DNA of 64,000 nt from Grimontia indica. GTDB taxonomy: Bacteria; Pseudomonadota; Gammaproteobacteria; Enterobacterales; Vibrionaceae. Positions 16,887-28,254 of the stretch are shown one piece after another; within the stretch, counting starts at the first letter, position 1; every line of letters begins with the position of its first letter. A model generated the notes under the pieces. The model made no database searches. It worked only from the letters and a program-made list of their open reading frames with translations, and was not told the origin of the DNA. The stretch lies in NCBI RefSeq assembly GCF_000333895.2, contig NZ_ANFM02000002.1:168557-232556 (forward strand), in the 5' to 3' direction. A program made the position numbers and the translations under genes.

Positions 16887-18329
16887 ATGAGCGTGGTTTC
16901 GATGACAACTGGTATCCCTGCTGAACAGCAGATCAGCGAACTGGAATCGCAATTTGCCAAACTGGTCGCCAAGACGACCCAAGATCCCGACCCTGCCTAC
17001 GCCGAACGCATTCGGGATTTGAAGCATCTGCAAAAGGCATTGAAAAAACATGCCGACACCATCGTCGATGCCCTGTCTCAGGATTATGGGCATCGCAGCC
17101 GCACCGATTCACTGATGGCAGACATCCTTCCCTGCTTCCAAATGCTGCATTACACCAAACGCAAGTTGAAACGCTGGATGAAACCATCACGCCGCTCCGC
17201 GGGATTGCTTCTGACACCTGCCAACGTTGAAGTGCACTATCAGCCGCTTGGCGTGGTCGGCATTATCGTGCCGTGGAACTTCCCCATCACTCTAAGCCTC
17301 ATTCCACTGATGACAGCAATTGCCGCGGGAAACCGAGTGATGCTCAAAATGAGTGAGTTCACGCCTCTGACCGCACAGGCCGTTAAAGCCATGCTAACCG
17401 AAGTGTTCGATGACGATAAAGTCTGCGTCGTGGAAGGCGATGTCTCAGTGGCAGAAGCCTTCACCCGGCTTCCGTTTGATCATCTGATGTTCACCGGCTC
17501 GACCGAAGTCGGCAAGAAAGTGATGAAAGCGGCATCTGAAAACCTGACGCCGGTAACGTTAGAGCTTGGCGGCAAATCACCGGTGATTGTCGGACCGGAC
17601 ATCGACCCCATGCTCGCAGCAGAACGCATGCTGTTTGGTAAGAACCTCAATGCCGGGCAAATCTGCGTGGCGCCGGATCATGTGTTTGTGCACGAAGACA
17701 ATCTGGAAGAGTTCGTCGAATCGCTGCGCGTCAAATGGAACGAAGCTTACCCACAAGGCATTCAGAGTGATGACCGCACCGCCATTGTCACTGAGCGCCA
17801 GTTCTCGCGCCTGACAAGTTTGATGGAAGACACCGACAAGCGCGGTGTTACCACCATCCCACTGGCTGACCCGGCTATCTTGCCTGAAACGCGAAAAATG
17901 GCACTTCATCTGGTGATAAATCCGCCAAAAGACAGCGCCATCATGCAGCAGGAAATTTTCGGTCCCTTGCTACCTATCATCACCTATCAAGATGTGCATG
18001 ATGTGCTTAATGCACTTCGCCATCAGCCCCGCCCGCTAGCACTGTACCTGATGACACTCGATCAGAATTTCATCCAATACACCATTAGGCATACGCATTC
18101 TGGCTCTATCGCTGTGAATGACACCATCATGCAGGTCGCGGTGGATGACACGCCTTTCGGCGGCATTGGTGCATCCGGTATGGGGCATTATCACGGCATT
18201 GAAGGCTTCCGCACTTTCAGTCACGCCAAAACCGTGTTCCAGCGTGGCAAGCTTAACCCCGGAAAACTGATGGCACCGCCGTATGGCAAATGGTGGCAGA
18301 AAGTGATGTTTAAGCTGTTTTTGCGTTAG
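16887..18329 (+). CDS. Aldehyde dehydrogenase, coniferyl-aldehyde dehydrogenase type
   Basis: A 480-residue NAD(P)-dependent aldehyde dehydrogenase. The catalytic Glu lies in LELGGKSPVIV and the catalytic Cys in NAGQICVAPDHV. The short N-terminus, the ALYLM segment and the C-terminal hydrophobic tail resemble the coniferyl aldehyde dehydrogenase subgroup, which in many bacteria oxidises aliphatic or aromatic aldehydes; the name should not be read as proof of lignin metabolism. ATG 16887 follows AAAGGA; the frame extends to TTG 16881. It is monocistronic, with a GC-rich hairpin after the stop. Confidence 0.85.
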   Translation: MSVVSMTTGIPAEQQISELESQFAKLVAKTTQDPDPAYAERIRDLKHLQKALKKHADTIVDALSQDYGHRSRTDSLMADILPCFQMLHYTKRKLKRWMKPSRRSAGLLLTPANVEVHYQPLGVVGIIVPWNFPITLSLIPLMTAIAAGNRVMLKMSEFTPLTAQAVKAMLTEVFDDDKVCVVEGDVSVAEAFTRLPFDHLMFTGSTEVGKKVMKAASENLTPVTLELGGKSPVIVGPDIDPMLAAERMLFGKNLNAGQICVAPDHVFVHEDNLEEFVESLRVKWNEAYPQGIQSDDRTAIVTERQFSRLTSLMEDTDKRGVTTIPLADPAILPETRKMALHLVINPPKDSAIMQQEIFGPLLPIITYQDVHDVLNALRHQPRPLALYLMTLDQNFIQYTIRHTHSGSIAVNDTIMQVAVDDTPFGGIGASGMGHYHGIEGFRTFSHAKTVFQRGKLNPGKLMAPPYGKWWQKVMFKLFLR

Positions 18330-18340
18330 ATAGATACAAC

Positions 18341-18361
18341 GAAGGCGCCATTGGCGCCTTC
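18341..18361. terminator. Hairpin between aldehyde dehydrogenase and aldo/keto reductase genes
   Basis: GAAGGCGCCA / TGGCGCCTTC at 18341-18350 and 18352-18361, a nearly perfect dyad between converging stop codons. The following T-run is short, so it is a weak classical terminator. Confidence 0.6.
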
Positions 18362-18363
18362 CG

Positions 18364-19248
18364 TTATTTTACTCCGTGTCCGACTGCCGCGGTCCATATC
18401 TGGTACCACTGCTCCCTGCTTAAAGAGACTTTACTGGCTTCGACCAAAGGGCGAATGTTATCTATTTTTCCGGAGCCTGTAATGATTCTTGGCTGGCTAG
18501 GTATCGCCAGAACCCAAGCATAGATAAGCTCAGCCAATGAGGAGACACCAACCTCTTCCATCAACTCACTCAAGCTTTCAGATAATCGCTGAGTGACCTC
18601 ATCCTGTGGGTCAAACAATCTACCACCTCCCAAACAAGACCAGATCATTGGACGGATGCGGTTTTGGTAGCATTGTTCGAAAAGACCATTGTCCAGAGCT
18701 TCTGTCTGAAAGGGAGAAAACTCAAACTGATTGGTGCATAACGTCACATCCAGCGCATCCTGCAATAGCGAGAATTGGGACACGCTAAAGTTGGACACAC
18801 CGAAACGGCGGACTTTACCCTGCTGCTTTAGTGTATTTAATGCGTCATTCACTTCCTCTACATCCATCAGGTAGTCTGGACGGTGCAACAGCAAGGTGTC
18901 GACATAATCCGTTTTAAGGGCTTTTAACGAATGATCGACCGACGACAGGATAGTTTCTTTGGAAGAGTCATAATGGCTGACGTTGCGCGCATCAAGAGCA
19001 CCGTTGCCTACACCTCGAATGCCGCACTTGGTAATGATGTTAATCTGGCTTCGTAATGTCGGTGAGAGCGCCAATGCTTCACCAAAGCTTTCTTCACTGC
19101 GATAAACATAAGCATGATCAAAATCGGTCACACCAATATCAATGAGCTCGCAGATAAAACGGTTCAAGGCTTGGTCGGAAAGCCCCCAAGCACTCGTGCG
19201 CCAAAAGCCAGCAATTATCGATTTATCACCATTATCTGCCTGCATCAT
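18364..19248 (-). CDS. Aldo/keto reductase (YdhF-like)
   Basis: A 294-residue NADPH-dependent oxidoreductase with the AKR barrel. The catalytic tetrad is visible: Asp in GVTDFDHAYVY, Tyr in the same stretch, Lys in IITKCGIR and His in LLLHRPDYL. FGVSNFSVSQF and the cofactor segment IITGSGKIDNIRP near the C-terminus fit the YdhF/oxidoreductase subgroup. Substrate unknown. ATG 19248 follows GAGGG. It converges on the aldehyde dehydrogenase gene; both could handle carbonyl compounds, but they are not one operon. Confidence 0.88.
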   Translation of the reverse strand: MMQADNGDKSIIAGFWRTSAWGLSDQALNRFICELIDIGVTDFDHAYVYRSEESFGEALALSPTLRSQINIITKCGIRGVGNGALDARNVSHYDSSKETILSSVDHSLKALKTDYVDTLLLHRPDYLMDVEEVNDALNTLKQQGKVRRFGVSNFSVSQFSLLQDALDVTLCTNQFEFSPFQTEALDNGLFEQCYQNRIRPMIWSCLGGGRLFDPQDEVTQRLSESLSELMEEVGVSSLAELIYAWVLAIPSQPRIITGSGKIDNIRPLVEASKVSLSREQWYQIWTAAVGHGVK

Positions 19249-22325
<3,077 letters not shown>

Positions 22326-22344
22326 TTGAAGGGTCTCAAAAAAC

Positions 22345-22371
22345 AAAACGCTCCCATTAGGGAGCGTTTTT
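22345..22371. terminator. Bidirectional terminator between ygjK and the BaiN/YhiN-like gene
   Basis: AAAACGCTCCC (22345-22355) / GGGAGCGTTTT (22360-22370) with loop ATTA. A T-run follows on both strands. Confidence 0.92.
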
Positions 22372-22392
22372 GTATGCATTGATTGATACAGC

Positions 22393-23577
22393 TTAAACGT
22401 GCTGCCCTGCTACCCAGCCTGAGCTCCAGGCCCATTGGAAGTTGTAGCCACCGAGCCAACCGGAAACGTCCATTACTTCGCCAACAAAATACAGGCCAGG
22501 CACTTTCTTGGTTTCCATGGTTTTTGATGAAAGCTCGTCGGTATCCACACCGCCCAGTGTCACTTCTGCCGTGCGATAACCTTCGGTACCATTCGGTGCG
22601 ATGCGCCACTGGTGCAGATAATCGCCAAGCGCGGTAATGTCTTTCGGGTTTAGCTGCTTAAGAGGCTTATCCTGAATGTCACCACGTTCGATCATGGCTT
22701 CCACCAGACGCTTTGGCAGCAGTCGCGCCAAACTGTTTTTCAGGCTCTGTGCCGGATGCTTGTCACGCATTGCGTTGATGGTTTCCACCACGTCTAAGTC
22801 CGGCAGCAGGTTAACCTCCACTTTCTCGCCCGGCGTCCAGTAAGAGCTCACCTGAAGGACCACAGGGCCAGACAAACCACGGTGAGTAAACAGAAGGTTT
22901 TCTTTAAACAGCACGCCGCTTTCGGTGGTAATGGTCACGGGAATCGCGATACCGGACAAATCAGCAAACGCCGCTTTGTCTTTGTCATGCAGGGTAAACG
23001 GCACCAGACCGGCGGTCGTCGGTATACGTGCCAACCCGAACTGCTCGGCGATTTGATAACCAAACGGGGTCGCACCGAGCTTCGGCATGGAAAGACCACC
23101 GGTTGCCACCACCAGTGACTGGCAGCTTACCGTGTCCGTATCCAGCTTCAGGATGAAGCCGTCTTCGGTCTTTTCGATATCATGCACATCGCAACGGTAA
23201 CGCTGTTCAACGGTCGGCAGGTCGCACTCTTTCAGCAGCATTTCAACGATGTCTTTGGCGGAGTCGATACAGAACAGCTGGCCATGCTCACGCTCTTCCC
23301 ACGCAATGCCGTATTCGTTGACCATGGAGAAGAAATCCCACTGGCTGTATTGTGCCAGGGCAGATTTCGGAAAGTGCTTGTTACGGCAGACGAAGTTAGC
23401 AGCTGACACATCATAGTTGGTGAAGTTGCAGCGGCCACCGCCGGAGATCAGGATTTTCCGACCCGGTTTTTTGCCGTTATCAACCACCAGCACGCTGCGA
23501 CCACGCTTACCTGCCTGCGCGGCACACATCAGGCCTGCTGCGCCTGCGCCAATGATCACTACATCATACTGCTTCAT
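22393..23577 (-). CDS. BaiN/YhiN (HI0933) family flavoprotein
   Basis: A 394-residue FAD-binding protein. The dinucleotide fold opens VVIIGAGAAGLMCA, followed by GRKILISGGGRCNFTN, a HI0933-family signature, and ends with GLYFVGEVMDVSGWLGGYNFQWAWSSG. The family includes YhiN of E. coli and BaiN of bile-acid metabolising clostridia; the physiological reaction in gammaproteobacteria is not established. ATG 23577 starts directly after the dyad at 23601-23622. The gene reads toward the shared terminator at 22345-22371. Confidence 0.9.
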   Translation of the reverse strand: MKQYDVVIIGAGAAGLMCAAQAGKRGRSVLVVDNGKKPGRKILISGGGRCNFTNYDVSAANFVCRNKHFPKSALAQYSQWDFFSMVNEYGIAWEEREHGQLFCIDSAKDIVEMLLKECDLPTVEQRYRCDVHDIEKTEDGFILKLDTDTVSCQSLVVATGGLSMPKLGATPFGYQIAEQFGLARIPTTAGLVPFTLHDKDKAAFADLSGIAIPVTITTESGVLFKENLLFTHRGLSGPVVLQVSSYWTPGEKVEVNLLPDLDVVETINAMRDKHPAQSLKNSLARLLPKRLVEAMIERGDIQDKPLKQLNPKDITALGDYLHQWRIAPNGTEGYRTAEVTLGGVDTDELSSKTMETKKVPGLYFVGEVMDVSGWLGGYNFQWAWSSGWVAGQHV

Positions 23578-23600
23578 CTTTATTGCCCATTACACGAAAT

Positions 23601-23622
23601 CGGGCGGCATTGTAGCCGCCCG
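23601..23622 (-). terminator. GC-rich hairpin between the mscS-like and yhiN-like genes
   Basis: CGGGCGGC (23601-23608) / GCCGCCCG (23615-23622) with a 6-base loop, followed on the minus strand by ATTTCG. It lies 18 bases after the mscS-like stop; the T-run is weak. Confidence 0.55.
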
Positions 23623-23639
23623 AGCACCTTGGAGCCAGT

Positions 23640-24764
23640 CTAGTTTTTGTCCGGCGCTGGCGCCAATTCAGGATTGAGCGGGATCTGCGCTTTCATGCCA
23701 TCATCACGGTCAAACGCGATAGTACGGGTCGGGAAGGCAAAGTCGGCACCATGTGCATGAACAATCTCGACAATTTTCAGCATCACGTCCTGCTTCACTT
23801 CATGGTATCGCGCCCAATTGATGGTTTTGGTGAAGGTGTAGATAAAAAAGTTCAGTGATGAGCCCGCAAACGCATCAAAATTCACCATCAGGGTGGCGTT
23901 CTGCTCGATGTCTGGATGGGTCTCCAGCATCTTTTTTACATCCGCGACGATTACCCCCATTTTGTCCGCATCTTTGTAGCGGATACCGATGGTTTCGTTG
24001 ATGCGGCGATTGCGCATTCTTGATGGGTTCTGAACCACGATATTACTGAACACCGAATTCGGAACATAAAGCGGGCGGCTTTCAAACGTGCGGATCATGG
24101 TCATTCGCATACCAATGCGCTCAACCGTACCTTCTATGTTTCGGTCTGGTGAGTTAATCCAGTCGCCGACGCTGAAAGGCCGGTCGAAGTAAATCATCAG
24201 GCCACCGAAGAAGTTCGACAGCAAATCTTTCGCCGCCAGACCGACAATCAGGCCACCAACACCACCAAAGGTGAGAAGACCTGTCAGGCTGATACCAAAC
24301 TCTTGCAGCAGCGTCAGCACACCGATGAAAGCAAGCAACAGGCGCATCACATGGCCAATGGCGGATACTGTGGTCTGATCGCGTTTATCCGATTGGGACA
24401 GATACGCTTCGATAGCATTCACCAAACGCAGCATCACCCAGAGCATCAAAACGATGAGCAGCACGCGGCGAGAGATACTCAGCCAGTCTGTGCCGACTTT
24501 AGCGCTCGCATCCATCAAGCTGCCAATGGCAAACGTCGATGGCCACAACCAGATAAACACGCTGATTGGTGTGCTCAAGGCTTGCAATACGATGGTGTCC
24601 CATTGGGTTCGGGTTTTCTTCGACACCTCCACCAGCTTGCTGAACACCAGTCGCCACGCCAACCAGCCAATGGCTGCCGCGCCCAGCATCAGACCGACGT
24701 GTTCCAGCCAATCAAAATTGAATCCCTCAGCACTTTGCTGCCACCACGCAAGAAATCTATCCAA
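23640..24764 (-). CDS. MscS-family mechanosensitive channel
   Basis: A 374-residue inner-membrane protein with about five membrane segments before residue 190. The MscS pore/beta-domain signature is clear: LLTFGGVGGLIVGLAAKDLL, NFFGGLMIYFDRPFSVGDWI and GTVERIGMRMTMIRTFESR. Such channels open under membrane tension and release solutes during hypo-osmotic shock. The length fits the larger MscS relatives (YnaI/YbdG type) better than the 286-residue MscS itself. The start is TTG 24764 behind GGAG; no ATG fits better. Confidence 0.9.
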   Translation of the reverse strand: MDRFLAWWQQSAEGFNFDWLEHVGLMLGAAAIGWLAWRLVFSKLVEVSKKTRTQWDTIVLQALSTPISVFIWLWPSTFAIGSLMDASAKVGTDWLSISRRVLLIVLMLWVMLRLVNAIEAYLSQSDKRDQTTVSAIGHVMRLLLAFIGVLTLLQEFGISLTGLLTFGGVGGLIVGLAAKDLLSNFFGGLMIYFDRPFSVGDWINSPDRNIEGTVERIGMRMTMIRTFESRPLYVPNSVFSNIVVQNPSRMRNRRINETIGIRYKDADKMGVIVADVKKMLETHPDIEQNATLMVNFDAFAGSSLNFFIYTFTKTINWARYHEVKQDVMLKIVEIVHAHGADFAFPTRTIAFDRDDGMKAQIPLNPELAPAPDKN

Positions 24765-24815
24765 AACCTGCTCCGACGTTATGAGTTTGTTCTGGTTCAG
24801 AAGGTTAACAAAAAA

Positions 24816-24839
24816 AACGCTGGCACCTGCCAGCGTTTT
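24816..24839 (-). terminator. Terminator of uspB
   Basis: AACGCTGGCA / TGCCAGCGTT around loop CC, followed on the minus strand by a run of seven T. It ends the uspB transcript upstream of the mscS-like gene. Confidence 0.9.
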
Positions 24840-24872
24840 CCGAGATTTGAGTTTGCGATGGTTTTTCTCGCT

Positions 24873-25211
24873 TTAAAGTCCTGCAAATGCCACAAAAAAG
24901 AGGGACATAACCAGTGCAAGCACCAGCGCCGTCGAAAGAATGAAAAGGTGGCGGACTTTATTGCATTTGGCAATAAACGCATCGTCGTGGTGATGCAAAT
25001 ATTCCTGGCTGCGAATGTAATGAAACAGTCGCTTCTGGCGGCTGATATCACCTTGCGGCGCAAAAAAGTTGTTGCCGCGTGCCACTTGTTGATACAGGAG
25101 AGGATTGGCATCCCGCAACATGACCAACAAGGTTCGCAACGAGCTCAGATAGCGCATGATGTTAACCAGTGTGACGAAAAAAATCGCAATAATCAGGGCG
25201 TCTCCGCTCAT
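24873..25211 (-). CDS. uspB: Universal stress protein B
   Basis: A 112-residue protein with membrane helices at both ends (about 4-22 and 92-110) and a polar middle. It matches E. coli UspB in pattern: NIMRYLSSLRTLLVMLRDANPLLYQ and FHYIRSQEYLHHHDDAFIAKCNKVRHLFIL. UspB is an RpoS-dependent inner-membrane protein tied to ethanol resistance in stationary phase. It is divergent from uspA, as in E. coli. ATG 25211 has GGAGAT upstream. Confidence 0.93.
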   Translation of the reverse strand: MSGDALIIAIFFVTLVNIMRYLSSLRTLLVMLRDANPLLYQQVARGNNFFAPQGDISRQKRLFHYIRSQEYLHHHDDAFIAKCNKVRHLFILSTALVLALVMSLFFVAFAGL

Positions 25212-25799
25212 GGTTCATCTCCCAGTATTACTGATGCGCAGCCCTATTAGGATTGCCCACCACAGAGGCAGTTCACGAAATACTGCGCCTGTCAGATAAA
25301 ACTCAATGAAGAACAGGGTCTTTCCGTCTTCCCCCAAATCCGTTTTGCGCTCGCTTAGCGAAAATGCAAACCGGTAGACCAGACTGAATGGGTAGATACG
25401 ACAATCTGGTGTCAGATGGCTCAACCTCTCCGAAATGAGGTGTCATCCACGCCGCAGTCTCCATGGTTTGAGACCTGCGTTTTGCCACCACACGTCACCC
25501 TTAGTGATTTAGTTTTCGGCTCCGTGTTTTATTTAAGTATAGATTTGATGCAGAAAACGCCAACCCAAAGTGCATATTCTTTGTGCTTTGAGCTGGATTC
25601 CAGATAAGCGATTGTTTTTCTTTTTTATCAGTCTGATAGCTATTCTCTCTATTAAGGGAAAGCTGTTTTTCCCAGAAAAATCATGCACTGGTAGTCGAGT
25701 CACGCAATGCGCATCGGCAGTGGGATCCAGGCAACAGTCTTCACACAGGGACAGTGGTAATTTTCACCTGTAATCATTGGCTTAATGGGGAGTCAGGCT
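25212..25799. other. uspB-uspA divergent intergenic region
   Basis: A 588-base gap carrying the regulatory DNA of uspB and uspA. A small hairpin GGGAAA / TTTCCC lies at 25656-25673. I could not identify a confident promoter pair. An antisense frame at 25215-25424 has no family features and is not called. Confidence 0.5.
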
Positions 25800-26225
25800 A
25801 TGGGCTATAAACACATTTTGGTGGCAGTGGATTTGTCATCTGACAGTGAGGTGTTGGTGCAAAAAGGTGCGGCGCTGGCAGCTCCTTTGGGCGCAAAACT
25901 CTCACTCATTCACATTGATGTGAACTATGCGCAGCTCTATACCGGCCTTATTGATGTGAATTTGGTAGAAACCCGCAACCGCATCATTGATGAAGCGCAG
26001 TCCCAGTTAAATGCACTGGCAAGACATGCCGATTATCCTGTCGCGCATACGCTGGTTGCCAGTGGCGATCTGGCGGATGAAATCACTGAGTCCATCAGCC
26101 ACTACGAGTTTGATTTAGTGCTTTGTGGCCATCATCAGGACTTCTGGAGCACCCTCATCTCGTCGGCCAAACAGCTTATCAACAAAACGCCGGTCGACAT
26201 GCTGATGGTGCCACTGCCAAGCTGA
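25800..26225 (+). CDS. uspA: Universal stress protein A
   Basis: A 141-residue cytoplasmic USP domain protein. It starts MGYKHILVAVDLSSDSEVL and contains GDLADEITESISHYEFDLVLCGHHQDFW, typical of the UspA class that lacks a full ATP-binding loop and dimerises. It is induced on starvation and many stresses in E. coli. ATG 25800 has GGGGAG upstream; the frame extends to 25785. Divergent pairing with uspB supports the assignment. A good terminator follows. Confidence 0.95.
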   Translation: MGYKHILVAVDLSSDSEVLVQKGAALAAPLGAKLSLIHIDVNYAQLYTGLIDVNLVETRNRIIDEAQSQLNALARHADYPVAHTLVASGDLADEITESISHYEFDLVLCGHHQDFWSTLISSAKQLINKTPVDMLMVPLPS

Positions 26226-26262
26226 TCGCGACGCTCCTCCGTCCAGCATAAGATCGCTACAC

Positions 26263-26298
26263 ATTGCCGCCAAGTTCATTAGAATTGGCGGCAATTTT
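26263..26298 (+). terminator. Terminator of uspA
   Basis: ATTGCCGCCAA (26263-26273) / TTGGCGGCAAT (26285-26295), 11-base loop, then TTT. Confidence 0.85.
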
Positions 26299-26318
26299 AA
26301 TGATTTTAGGGAAAGAAA

Positions 26319-27188
26319 ATGGGGTATTTATCGTTTGTCACCCTGCTGTGGGCGTTTTCATTTAGCTTGATTGGCGTGTATCTCGCCGGGCAGGTCGACG
26401 CTTGGTTTTCAGTTGTCACCCGTGTGGCACTCGCGGCACTGGTTTTCCTGCCGTTCCTGCGTCTGAAAGGCGTACCTAAACCACTGATGCTGAAACTGAT
26501 GGCCATCGGTGGCATTCAGCTTGGCTTGATGTACTGCTTTTACTACCAGTCTTTCCTCTACCTTTCTGTACCGGAAGTCCTGCTGTTCACGGTTTTCACA
26601 CCGGTCTATGTCACCCTCACCTACGATTTACTGAACCGTCGTTTCTCGCCTTGGTATCTGATGACAGCGGCATTGGCAGTATTAGGTGCGGTGGTGATCA
26701 AGTTTGCCTCAGTGAACCCGAACTTTATGCTGGGCTTCTTGATTGTTCAGGGTGCAAACCTCTGTTTTGCAATCGGTCAGGTCGGCTACAAGGTAGTGAT
26801 AGAGCGTGCCGAAATTGAAGTGCCTCAGCGTACTGTGTTTGGTCTTTTCTACCTTGGCGCTCTGTGCGTTGCCCTGCCTGCGTTCCTACTGCTTGGCAGC
26901 ACCGATAAATTGCCCACCACCAATCTGCAGTGGGGCATTCTGATTTACCTTGGCACTATCGCTTCCGGTCTGGGCTATTTCCTGTGGAACAAGGGCGCGA
27001 CCCTTGTGAATGCCGGCGCGCTGGCCGTGATGAACAATGTGTTGGTGCCGGCAGGTATTATCGTGAATGTGCTGATTTGGAACCGCGATGCTGACCTGAT
27101 GACACTGGCGTTTGGCGGCGTGGTGATTCTGGCATCACTCTGGCTCAATGAAACCTGGGTCAAAAAGAAAATCGAAGCGACCGCCTAA
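26319..27188 (+). CDS. EamA/DMT-superfamily exporter
   Basis: A 289-residue protein of ten predicted membrane helices, in two EamA repeats (about 1-135 and 140-285). It opens YLSFVTLLWAFSFSLIG and contains VPEVLLFTVFTPVYVTLTY and NAGALAVMNNVLVPAGI. This looks like the carboxylate/amino acid/amine transporter branch of the drug/metabolite superfamily. Substrate cannot be read. ATG 26319 has AGGGAAAG upstream. Monocistronic, ending at a shared terminator. Confidence 0.88.
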   Translation: MGYLSFVTLLWAFSFSLIGVYLAGQVDAWFSVVTRVALAALVFLPFLRLKGVPKPLMLKLMAIGGIQLGLMYCFYYQSFLYLSVPEVLLFTVFTPVYVTLTYDLLNRRFSPWYLMTAALAVLGAVVIKFASVNPNFMLGFLIVQGANLCFAIGQVGYKVVIERAEIEVPQRTVFGLFYLGALCVALPAFLLLGSTDKLPTTNLQWGILIYLGTIASGLGYFLWNKGATLVNAGALAVMNNVLVPAGIIVNVLIWNRDADLMTLAFGGVVILASLWLNETWVKKKIEATA

Positions 27189-27208
27189 TTCTTCCAAGCC
27201 TATAAACA

Positions 27209-27236
27209 AAAAACACCGCCATCTGGCGGTGTTTTG
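27209..27236. terminator. Bidirectional terminator between the EamA gene and fre
   Basis: AACACCGCCA (27212-27221) / TGGCGGTGTT (27224-27233) with T-runs on both strands. Confidence 0.92.
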
Positions 27237-27263
27237 CTATTTGGTTATCTTCTGTCTCAGCGC

Positions 27264-27983
27264 TTACAGGAAAGCGTAAGCATCTGCGAATAGGTGGTCT
27301 CGCTCTGCGCCACGCTCGTTACAGAACATCTCGCGGGCAGCGCCTGCCATTTCAAATCGACCTGCGATGTAAACATCGTACGCAGACAGTGATACGAAAT
27401 CTTCCATCACGGCTTCGAGCACGTTGCCCACTTTGCCATTCCAGGCTTCCGGTGCATTTTCAACCACCGGGATGTAGTTCAGGAGGCCGTTCTTCAGTGC
27501 CAGTGCTTCCATTTCGTCATTGGCGTAGAGCTGGCTCGCGTCGCGGCCACCCCAGTATAGGAAGATAGGCTGCGCAAAGTTCTGGCTCAGGCAATGATCA
27601 ACCATACTGCGTACGTAAGAGAAGCCCGTACCACCCGCAATCAAGACCAGCGGGCGCTGGCGTTCTTCACGCAGCCAGGCATCACCGTGTGGCGCTTCAA
27701 TCACAAAAGAGTTGTCGCCTTTTTCCAATGTCGCTTTAGCCGCTTTCACCACGTCCATCGCGTAGGCATTTTCTTCTGCCGCGCCGATGTGCAGTTCCAG
27801 CTCATGGCCGTTCTGGCGACATGGGCTGCTGGCAATCGAGAATGGACGCTTGTCTTTCTCACCCATCACTGCCAACAGGTATTGACCTGCTTTGTAGCTC
27901 ACTGGCTGTTCAGGCTTCAATAAAATTCGATAAGTGTTATTGGTCAGTGACGACACTGACGTAACTTCACATTTAATAGTCAT
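27264..27983 (-). CDS. fre: NAD(P)H-flavin reductase Fre
   Basis: A 239-residue ferredoxin-reductase-type protein. The FAD/FMN-binding beta barrel has RPFSIASSP, and the NAD domain has [17 protein letters not shown] and [10 protein letters not shown]. Fre reduces free flavins (FMN, FAD, riboflavin) with NAD(P)H; in luminous Vibrionaceae its relative LuxG feeds luciferase. ATG 27983 follows TGAGGA; the frame extends to 28037 but that would run through the ferredoxin gene. It overlaps the ferredoxin gene by 11 bases, indicating translational coupling, and sits downstream of ubiD, a conserved linkage. Confidence 0.95.
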   Translation of the reverse strand: MTIKCEVTSVSSLTNNTYRILLKPEQPVSYKAGQYLLAVMGEKDKRPFSIASSPCRQNGHELELHIGAAEENAYAMDVVKAAKATLEKGDNSFVIEAPHGDAWLREERQRPLVLIAGGTGFSYVRSMVDHCLSQNFAQPIFLYWGGRDASQLYANDEMEALALKNGLLNYIPVVENAPEAWNGKVGNVLEAVMEDFVSLSAYDVYIAGRFEMAGAAREMFCNERGAERDHLFADAYAFL

Positions 27984-28251
27984 CGCTTTCCTCAAAACTA
28001 ACCACCAGATCACTGCATGGAATGGCCTGACAGGCAAAGATCCAGCCTTGTTGTTTTTCCTGTTCAGTCAGCATTGGTTCGAGATGATATCTCACCTCGC
28101 CTTCAACCAGCCGACACAGGCAGCTTGCACAAGCCCCAATCTGGCAACGGTTAGGAAAAGGTACCCCTGCGTCGAGCGCGCCTTGTAATAATGTCTGGTG
28201 TCCGGATACGGAAAATTGCGTTCCGGCAGGCATCAGGTGTACCGCATACAT
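27973..28251 (-). CDS. Plant-type 2Fe-2S ferredoxin domain protein
   Basis: A 92-residue stand-alone ferredoxin. The cluster ligands are Cys36, Cys41, Cys44 and Cys74 in CQIGACASC and FACQ, the plant-type CX4CX2C...C pattern. It lies 3 bases after ubiD and overlaps fre by 11 bases, so all three are one operon. Together the two proteins have the domain content of fused ferredoxin-reductases such as CDP-6-deoxyglucoseen reductase, but split into two chains. The pair may form an electron-transfer unit; that is inference. Confidence 0.88.
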   Translation of the reverse strand: MYAVHLMPAGTQFSVSGHQTLLQGALDAGVPFPNRCQIGACASCLCRLVEGEVRYHLEPMLTEQEKQQGWIFACQAIPCSDLVVSFEESDDY

Positions 28252-28254
28252 GTT

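Noticed and set aside
16887..19248. Aldehyde dehydrogenase and aldo/keto reductase as one pathway
   Set aside because: They converge and have separate promoters; no shared substrate can be read.
22393..23577. Naming the flavoprotein a bile-acid enzyme (BaiN)
   Set aside because: The family is broad and gut-specific function does not follow from the motifs.
25215..25424. 69-residue ORF between uspB and uspA
   Set aside because: No recognisable motif and no convincing start; likely regulatory DNA.
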